From: Hirundichthys speculiger
Lineage: Eukaryota; Chordata; Actinopteri; Beloniformes; Exocoetidae
Direction: 5' to 3'
NCBI GenBank assembly: GCA_018398805.1
Contig: JAGFBZ010000169.1
Location: 248,001-312,000, forward strand
DNA: 64,000 nt
The position numbers and the translations under genes were made by a program. How positions within the stretch are numbered: the stretch's first letter is position 1; every line of letters starts with the position of its first letter. The notes below the pieces were generated by a model. It worked only from the letters and a program-made list of their open reading frames with translations, had not been told where the DNA came from and did not search any database. Below are positions 57,507 to 64,000 of this stretch, piece by piece.

Positions 57507-58628
57507 TAGCGGTACACGATAACTATCGGTCCGATAACAGGAAATTATGACGTCATCCCGATAACTCCGATATCACGACGAATAGCCCCGATAACATTTA
57601 TATTTCTGTCAACACAGCAGTGTCTCGCTCCCTCTGAGCCTTGAATGACCGGCAGTGAATGTTATGTTCAAGTGACGTCGGCATAATTCAGAAAAAACGA
57701 TTACTCAATCAGGAAAATCAAGAATACCCCCTCATGCCAGAAAAACAACTCGTTAACTCGGTCATAATTTTAGTAGTTGCTGACTTTGAATTGATATTTG
57801 CAGTATTTTCCCACATGTTACACATAAAAAAGAAAAAATAGAAAAGGCTGAAAGAAAACGACTAGTAAACAAGGGAACGTGGGAATTTACGTTACACCTT
57901 GAATGCAGCCTGCAGCACAGCGCTGATCACAACAAACATGGCGGCGTGGAACTTCGTTAAAGTTTCAGAAGAAGATAGTTTGGTGGTTATTTGTGACGAA
58001 TCCTCCGAGTGAATTCTACGAGGAGGGAAGCACAAGCTTTAATACGTAAAACCTGATCAGCCTCCTACAACATAACAATCACTTCCATGGAGGTTTGAAA
58101 TCACGCTAACATGAGCTAACGGAAGCTAATGCTAACGTGTGCAAGCCAGCAGCAGTCTCTCCTCTCCCTCATTCTCTCATCTAAAGCTTCCATGAGATTA
58201 AAAAATAAAAATAAAACTACTGAACCTCATTTACTTTAATTAAAGGTATTAATTTAAATGGAACCACAAGTCAAAATCCTTTAAATGTTAATCTTTTTCA
58301 GTTAGTAATTCTGATGCATGTATTTCCATCAGTTCAAGGAGCCTTTATTTTTATATCAGTCAGTAATGAACCTTATTTAAGTTAATGTGAGATATCAAAT
58401 AGGTTTGTTTGATAGCTTTATGAAAATGTTTGAGAGGCTTGACAATAGTTTTTCATTGGAAAAAATAAATATCTGTTCATTTAAAGAGTCAAAACTGTTT
58501 TTGGTTTTGTTCATAGTATTGATGAAATGATCTTAGGTATATGTGTGTGTTATCAGTTATCGGTATCGGCCTTTAGGAGCTGAAAGTTATCGGTATCGGT
58601 TTTAAAAAACAGTTGTCGTGCATTCCTA
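57507..58628. mobile_element. hAT MITE (1.1 kb) with perfect 8-bp target duplication
   Basis: The left end TAGCGGTACACGATAACT and the right end (inverse) TAGGAATGCACGACAACT are terminal inverted repeats, with TATCGGT/TATCGG subterminal motifs on both arms. ATAAAATC occurs on both sides exactly (57499-57506 and 58629-58636). There is no transposase. A phrase CAAACATGGCGGC lies near 57940. Confidence 0.9.
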
Positions 58629-58636
58629 ATAAAATC

Positions 58637-59410
58637 GATGCATCATAATACAAACCGCCTCTTCTGGTTCTGTTCACGCTCCTGTTCGGGTCTACTGACG
58701 CCGACGTTCACAAGAAAACAGTCGCAGCTTGGAGCCCCGCGTTATTATCTTATTGAGCTCAGATTTCCATTACTTTTCCAAAACCTTGTGCGTTTGATAA
58801 AATTTCCAAACTTTTCCAGGCCTAGAAATTCCCGTTTTCACGTTCTGTGACTTTTCCGGGTTTGTTCCAACTGTACGAACCCTGACTGGATCATTTTGTC
58901 CCCCAGAACAGGGGCAACAAAAGGCTGGAAAATTAATCAATTTGAGCAAATCAAAGACAGTTTAGCAGCTGATGGAGTTGACTGGCAGCAGGCCGGGAAC
59001 ATGACTGGATATAAAAGCAGCATTTCAGAGAGGCGGAGCTTCTCTGGTGTAAAGAAGGTCTGAAACCAGCGGAGCAGTTTATACAAAAAAAACCTCCAAG
59101 GAAACACGTTTTCAGCACTATTAACCATCAAGAACATGTTAGAATCCATGAGTAAAGAATAAACAAATACGTGGAGGATTCAGGCCTCCTTTGATGATGA
59201 ACCGTGACCCCTGACCCCGCTGGAGGACCCAGACGGCTTCTCTACTGTACCAGTCCAAGCTTTTCATTTTCATTCGTGCCTTCTGGCAGCTTACACAGAT
59301 TTCACACACAATGATGGATTAAGACCTCGTGGCACTTCAATTAAAAACATGGCAACACTCGACGGGGGATTTGTTTAAAAGTCTGCATCTGTTATTCACT
59401 CCACATGCTC
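58637..59410. other. Intronic or intergenic DNA with a MITE end
   Basis: At 58760-58884 the phrases CTTTTCCAGGCCTAGAAATT and CTGTACGAACCCTG look like one end of a common fish MITE whose terminus is CAGGGTTCGTACAG on the other strand. The partner end is not seen. The rest is unassigned. Confidence 0.35.
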
Positions 59411-59449
59411 TTAACCCTTTAAGCACCAAAGTCGCAATGTTGCGTCAAC

Positions 59450-60090
59450 TAGTGCTGGGCGATATGACGATACATATTGTGGGGACGATATAAAAGTGTG
59501 TATCGTGCCATTTCTCTTCTATCGTTTCTATCGTTTCTAACCTAATTTTATCAATTATTACAGCAAATATGTAATTAAATAACCTGCAACTATAAATTTG
59601 ATAGAATCATATCTACTTCTACAAAGTAGCCTTTTATGTTTGCACTTTTATTCATGGTTAATGCCTTAAACAGAGTTCTCTTCAACCCTGATGTTTACTT
59701 TAGACACTTTATATTGGTTTGCAAACTTTGCACTACAAGGTTACAGATTTCAGAAAGTTAAAAAAAAAATTTTTGTTTATTTTTTATAGCTGAACTTCAG
59801 TGCAAAAATGTGTTTTTCCTCTCAGAAACTGTTGTGCACTTTAAAAAAATGTGAAAGCTACTGTACCTCTGTACCTACCTGTTTTAGCTGCACTAAAATG
59901 TATGTTTGTGACAGTTCAGCTAAATGTCCTTTCAAAATAAAGTTGAAAAGTAAGCAATGAAATTTTTGTCAAACTTTTCAGAGAATAACTGAAAACATAC
60001 TTTATTATGGTATATCGTGATATATATCGTATTCATGATATAAAATAGTCCATATCGTGATATATGATTTTTTCATATCGCCCAGCACTA
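59450..60090 (+). mobile_element. hAT MITE, copy 1 (nested in the piggyBac-like relic)
   Basis: The termini TAGTGCTGGGCGATATGA and TCATATCGCCCAGCACTA are exact inverted repeats of 18 bp. The flanking 8-mers GCGTCAAC and GCGACAAG agree at 6 of 8 positions. The 641-bp body is AT-rich with ATATCGTGATATAT palindromes near the right end. It is an inverted near-copy of 60620-61259. Confidence 0.88.
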
Positions 60091-60134
60091 GCGACAAGCA
60101 ACATTGCTGAATAAAACGGGCTGTATCTATAAAT

Positions 60135-60428
60135 GTGAAGCCGAATCTTGTTACTACTTTTCACCAGGAGGTGGCGGACATGTGCGCCTGTAATTTGAGA
60201 ACCATTTTTGGAGGTGGCGCTATTCAAAGTTTTATCGTGAGTTTGAAAACCATCCTCCGGCGCAGAGTTGGCGGCGCAGCAGCGGTAGAAATGCTGAGCG
60301 TAGCGAGAGCAGAACAGAGCGAAAGAGGGTTTTTTCATTTACTCAAGGTGCTGAGAGGTCGGTTTACCGTCCACCAAGTACTTTATCAGGTTCTGGTTAA
60401 CTCTGATTCAGAGGAGGAAGACATTTAG
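60135..60428 (+). pseudogene. piggyBac-like transposase N-terminal remnant
   Basis: A 97-codon plus-strand frame. Its second half, from MLSVARAEQSERGFF to VLYQVLVNSDSEEEDI, has the leucine-rich then acidic character of piggyBac transposase N-termini. It ends at a stop before SSSEAEVYQ, which would extend the acidic part. The flanking MITEs show that the reading frame is no longer intact. Assignment is tentative. Confidence 0.4.
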
Positions 60429-60619
60429 TCGTCCAGTGAAGCAGAAGTATATCAGATGCTTCACCTCAGCGTGGTCGGGATGGAAACATTCTGAGATCAC
60501 CAAGCAGGTCGAGGTGTCGGGGGGGCTCATAACACCGCAAATATGGAAAAATGTAGCAGGGATGAAACGCGGGGAAAAAAACACACTGCTAATGGCGCAC
60601 CGGAAATCATGGTGGTGAT

Positions 60620-61259
60620 TAGTGCTGGACGATATGCAAAAAATCATATATCACGATATGGACTATTTTATATCACGATAACGATATATATCACGATATA
60701 CCATAATAAAGTATGTTTTCAGTTATTCTCTGAAAAGTTTGACAAAATTTCATTGCTTACTTTTCAACTTTATTTTGAAAGGACATTTAGCTGAACTGTC
60801 ACAAACATACATTTTAGTGCAGCAAAAACAGGTAGGTACAGAGGTACAGTAGCTTTCACATTTTTTTAAAGTGCACAACAGTTTCTGAGAGGAAAAACAC
60901 ATTTTTGCACTGAAGTTCAGCTATAAAAAATAAACACAAATTATTTTTCAACTTTCTGAAATCTGTAACCTTGTAGTGCAAAGTTTGCAAACCAATATAA
61001 AGTGTCTAAAGTAAACATCAGGGTTGAAGAGAACTCTGTTTAAGGCATTAACCATGAATAAAAGCGCAAACATAAAAGGCTACTTTGTAGAAGTAGATAT
61101 GATTCTATCAAATTTATCGTTGCAGGTTATTTAATTACATATTTGCTGTAATAATTGATAAAATTAGGTTAGAAACGATAGAAACGATAGAAGAGAAATG
61201 GCACGATACACACTTTTATATCATCCCCACGATATGTATCGTCATATCGCCCAGCACTA
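60620..61259 (-). mobile_element. hAT MITE, copy 2 (inverted relative to copy 1)
   Basis: 640 bp, with left terminus TAGTGCTGGACGATATG and right terminus CATATCGCCCAGCACTA. It is flanked by an exact 8-bp duplication GTGGTGAT (60612-60619 and 61260-61267). It is the reverse complement of copy 1 at high identity, with a few substitutions and a different extent of the ATATCACGATAT palindrome block. Confidence 0.93.
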
Positions 61260-61854
61260 GTGGTGATGATGATGATGATGATGATGATGACGACGGTGGC
61301 GGCTGAGAGTTCTTGAGAGAAGAGGAAGAGTACGGAAAGTGGAGCCTAAATTTTGATGAGCCTGTTGGTTTTTGTGGAGACGATCTGACAGATTCTGAGC
61401 CAATTAATTTCATCCCTTTTCCAAATGATGAATTCTGGAGCTTCATCACCAATCAATCAAATAGAAAAGGCCACCAGTTCTTTGAAAGGAAAATAGATTT
61501 TATGATGTGATTGTCCCTGAAATGTAAACTTTCATTGTGAATGGGGTTTGAGGAAAAATCTGAAAATGAGGACTACCGGGCAGGTTTGGACAGGTGATGT
61601 CACAATAATCAAATTAGATGACAAATCTACTTCCATTCCAAATTTTGGTTCATACTGAAGATATTTCTCATTTACAGTATGTCTATATCTCAAACCACTT
61701 TAAAGTTATAGCCTTTTGAAACCTTGATATAAAAATTGAACATTTTCCAATATGGCCACTTTATGGCCAGTAATATGGCCAGTAACGCGCTGTAACGGCG
61801 AGGCTTTCATCAGACACGCCCCCTCCGAGTCCAAGTCCTCTGGGCTTGAAGGGT

Positions 61855-62604
61855 GGCCACGGTTACATGATGTTTTTTAATTCGGAATTAATAATTCCAA
61901 ATTAAACTACTTTCCTTCGAGTTTACATGGAAATATTAATTCTGAATTGAGGTTTACATGGAAAACACGTTTGTTCAGCTTTATCCAATTCTGCTTTAGG
62001 TCTGGGGGTTGGGAAGGGTTCTGATTGGATGGGGGGCGGACGTCTTTACGTATTTACGTCTACTGGAAGAAAACAAACTTAGCAAACTCGGTTAGCAACA
62101 ACATTCCACTTATTTTTGACCTGGGTGGCGTCTCTATCTGTGAAACCTCCTTCATTTAACCTGGTCGCTACAACTTTGAAAAGCTCACAATTTTTATGTT
62201 TCCTGCCATCTGTTCTTTTAATTATTTCCAGTTCCTCCAAGCTATTTATTAAATAAATCGTCTCTGCTCTTGAACACCGTTTACTGCGTGCTGCCATCTT
62301 GAAACTTTGTAAAACAACTTGAAAACAAGCCCAGCGCGGAATATAAGCGTCATCGCGACAGACGGGCAAGAGAACTAGCATGCGCAGAAAGACGGGAATT
62401 AATTTAAAGTGGAATGAGTGTAAACATGACCGCGGGATTATTCTATTCAGATTTAAAATCAGAATAAACCATCCACTTACTTCGGAATTAAGTTTAATTC
62501 AGAATAGACATTTTCATATGGAATTAAGTGTTTACATGGTAACTTTTATTCGGATTTAACTTTAATTCTGAATTAAAGAGGAATTAAACTTCCCATGTAA
62601 ACGG
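61855..62604 (-). mobile_element. Harbinger-like element with Myb/SANT-type ORF
   Basis: The left end carries GGTTACATGATG then TTTTTTAATTCGGAATTAAT; the inverse of the right end carries CGTTTACATGGGAAG then TTTAATTCCTC, making imperfect inverted ends. Both arms are packed with short GAATTAA/TTAATTC and TTTACATGG words. The minus-strand ORF at 62079-62297 looks like a Myb/SANT-type DNA-binding protein, as carried by PIF/Harbinger and ISL2EU elements. No DDE nuclease ORF is present. The exact borders and target duplication are uncertain because the left end abuts the piggyBac-like relic. Confidence 0.5.
62079..62297 (-). CDS. Myb/SANT-like DNA-binding ORF of a transposon (72 aa)
   Basis: I start the protein at the ATG with context CAAGATGGC at 62295-62297 and not at the longer frame's first Met: MAARSKRCSRAETIYLINSL, then EELEIIKRTDGRKHKNCELF, then KVVATRLNEGGFTDRDATQV and KNKWNVVANRVC. 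The pattern (charged start, ILxLLEL-like helix, HKNxELFxxVAxxLNExGF, then QVKNKWN) is that of the Myb/SANT-like domain in Harbinger-associated proteins. The usual first Trp is Tyr here. It may be a spliced first exon rather than a whole protein. It is probably a relic. Confidence 0.45.
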   Translation of the reverse strand: MAARSKRCSRAETIYLINSLEELEIIKRTDGRKHKNCELFKVVATRLNEGGFTDRDATQVKNKWNVVANRVC

Positions 62605-63755
62605 ACGGAGTGAACCTCCTCTCAGAAGATGAAGAAGGTGAAGGCTGAGAGTGAAGGTGTTGGGGGGGGGTTGGGGGGGGGGTGGGGGGGGGGGTGGTGG
62701 GTGGTGGGGTGGGGGAGGGGGGGGTGCTGCAGCTCCGACCAACAGGCCGGCGCCTTGAAGTGGAAATGAGTGAAGAAGAAAAGGGTGTGTGTGTGTACAT
62801 GTGTGTGTGTATGTTGCAGTTTCAGGTGTTTCCCGCCACCTGACGGCAGGTCTTCTCCTCCTCTGTTCCCACCTGCAGAGGCCTCAGGTGTTCACCTTCT
62901 GTCTCTGTAACTCGTATAAACACATACGCTCCATCCACCAATCCGACCTGCTTGTTATTCCTGCCTCATCCTCCTCCTCCTCGCCGTTTTTGTCAGCTGT
63001 AGCCTCTGATGTCGGTCTCGGCCTCCACTGTGTGGAAAAACAGCTGCCAAGGGACCCCCCCCCCCCCTCATCCCCCCCCTCGTCCCCCCCTCATCCCCCC
63101 CCCTCGCCAACGAGCTTCATGCTACTCTGCGTGAACCCAGAAATGTTCAAAACAATGTAAATGCTCTGTTCAGCGGTGACATTTTCTGTGGCATTTCGGC
63201 ACAAAACTAGACGGCGAGGTGTCGAGAAGCTCGCCGCCGCCGTCGTCGTTAGCGGCGCGCTGGAGCGGATGCAGACGCCGGCCCTCGACCGTTGAGTAAA
63301 CGGCTTAAATGCTGCGAGTCGCTCGGCGTTATAATTATCTATAATAAGAGACCTCCGTGGTCGCGTTGAGCCGTTAGACCGGGGGAGCTCCGGGTCTCGG
63401 CGAGGAGCGCTAACACGTTTAAAGACTCGTCTTTGAAGGTGCGCGGATGTGAGGCGGGAGCTTTGATCCCGGACGTGTCATTATCATTCCCGCCGTGTCT
63501 GCCCCACTTTCCTCTCCTCCCTGTGCTATTTTCAACCGTTGTGATTTGTGCAGACGTGTGCGCGGTGTGCAGATGATGTTGATGGAGCGCCGTGCGGACG
63601 GCGGTCTTGATTTCATCCCGTGCAGCAGAGACGCTCAGCGGAAACGGGCGCTCACCTTTGCGTCAATCCCGCCACCGAGCGGGAAGATGTTTCCGACCTC
63701 ATCCAGACTTTAGCGTCATTTCTAAAGCGGTTTTGAGCGTATGATGGCTCACGAG
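62605..63755. other. Unassigned DNA with poly(G)/poly(C) tracts and a CpG-rich stretch
   Basis: G/T-rich simple sequence at 62660-62727, (TG)n at 62785-62812 and C-rich tracts at 63054-63106. From about 63180 to 63720 the sequence is rich in CpG (for example GTCGTCGTTAGCGGCGCGCT), which might mark a CpG island or promoter, but no exon was recognised. Confidence 0.35.
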
Positions 63756-64000
63756 TAGGGGCGAGTATTGGCAAGGACCTCGCAATATATGTATCGTGAT
63801 ACTTGGGTCACGATATGATATCATCGCGATATCACGATATATTGCGATATCCTTCCCAGTTAATACCAAAATTAATAGTAGAGATGAAAAATCAAGTTGC
63901 TGTATATGTTCATCAGATGATATTGATCATTCAGAGGACAAATTGAGTCAAAACTATTTGCTTCAAAACAACCTATTTATTGTTTATTATTAGTGTTTTT
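63756..64000 (+). mobile_element. hAT MITE, left end, cut by window edge
   Basis: Begins TAGGGGCGAGTATTGGCAAG, followed by CCTCGCAATATATGTATCGT and repeated CACGATAT/GCGATATC words typical of fish hAT MITEs. The right end lies beyond the window. The 8 bases before it (CTCACGAG) would be the target duplication to look for. Confidence 0.65.

Larger units (their letters stand above)
59411..61854 (+). mobile_element. piggyBac-like relic interrupted by two hAT MITEs
   Basis: The left end TTAA|CCCTTTAAGCACC and the right end GGGCTTGAAGGGT are inverted versions of each other (about 12 of 14 bases); the right TTAA is lost. TTAA with CCCTTT ends is the piggyBac style. The host sequence between the two MITEs codes for RGFFHLLKVLRGRFTVHQVL and VNSDSEEEDI, and after the second MITE for a run of Asp, then EEEEYGKWSLNF and SEPINFIPFPNDEFWSFITN followed by QSNR, which resembles the acidic N-terminus and early conserved block of piggyBac transposases. 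The catalytic domain is missing. Without MITEs the relic is about 1.15 kb. Confidence 0.55.

Overview
The window is vertebrate, most probably teleost, genomic DNA. It has split genes with GT/AG introns, a recognisable nck2 (SH3/SH2 adaptor) and an otospiralin-like gene. The rest is dense with the DNA-transposon relics typical of fish (hAT, Tc1/pogo, piggyBac-like, P/THAP-like, Harbinger-like), a 5'-truncated LINE, a Ty3/Gypsy fragment, and an unusually large share of tandem repeats. There is no bacterial-style gene organisation. Only two protein-coding genes can be supported. The very long open frames across 9-13 kb, 16-27 kb, 32.6-34.1 kb, 40.1-41.8 kb and 48.6-49.9 kb come from tandem repeats whose units lack stop codons.

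Layout. 0-9 kb: a 13-bp minisatellite, a hAT MITE with a perfect 8-bp target duplication (829-1493), a larger hAT-like element with a BED-finger relic and a palindromic internal minisatellite (1720-3221), a 22-bp minisatellite, a Tc1-like relic and a pogo-like MITE. 9.07-13.07 kb: a 4-kb array of a 16-bp GTCTGC-rich unit with a 288-bp higher-order period. 13.84-14.25 kb, minus strand: a compact two-exon otospiralin-like gene encoding a signal peptide, a Gly run, a furin-type RQKR site and the conserved otospiralin domain. 15.7-27.77 kb: a 20-bp minisatellite of about 11.7 kb bounded by inverted repeats of about 60 bp, so the whole block looks like one transposon that swelled from inside.

28.09-43.19 kb: two nearly identical copies of a roughly 7.5-kb segment in direct order. 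They meet at a single N and a (TC)n tract, which is the signature of two overlapping contig ends placed side by side instead of merged. Each copy holds a 58-bp minisatellite, a BED-finger relic, a frameshifted Gypsy RT/RNase H fragment, a triplet array and a TTGCG/TTGCC pentamer array. 44-46.3 kb: a 19-bp minisatellite that grew inside a dispersed repeat, then a P-element-like transposon with a THAP-finger exon. 48.66-49.86 kb: a 10-bp minisatellite.

50.96-55.74 kb, minus strand: the last two coding exons of nck2 (SH3-2, SH3-3 and SH2). Their intron holds an antisense L2-like LINE, a 25-bp minisatellite and a hAT MITE with a perfect target duplication. The first SH3 exon was not found and should lie beyond the right edge or in sequence I could not recognise. 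57.5-64 kb: further hAT MITEs, a piggyBac-like relic split by two inverted copies of one MITE, a Harbinger-like element with a Myb/SANT-like ORF, and the start of another hAT element cut by the window edge. nck2 and the otospiralin-like gene share a strand, but nothing in the sequence links their functions.
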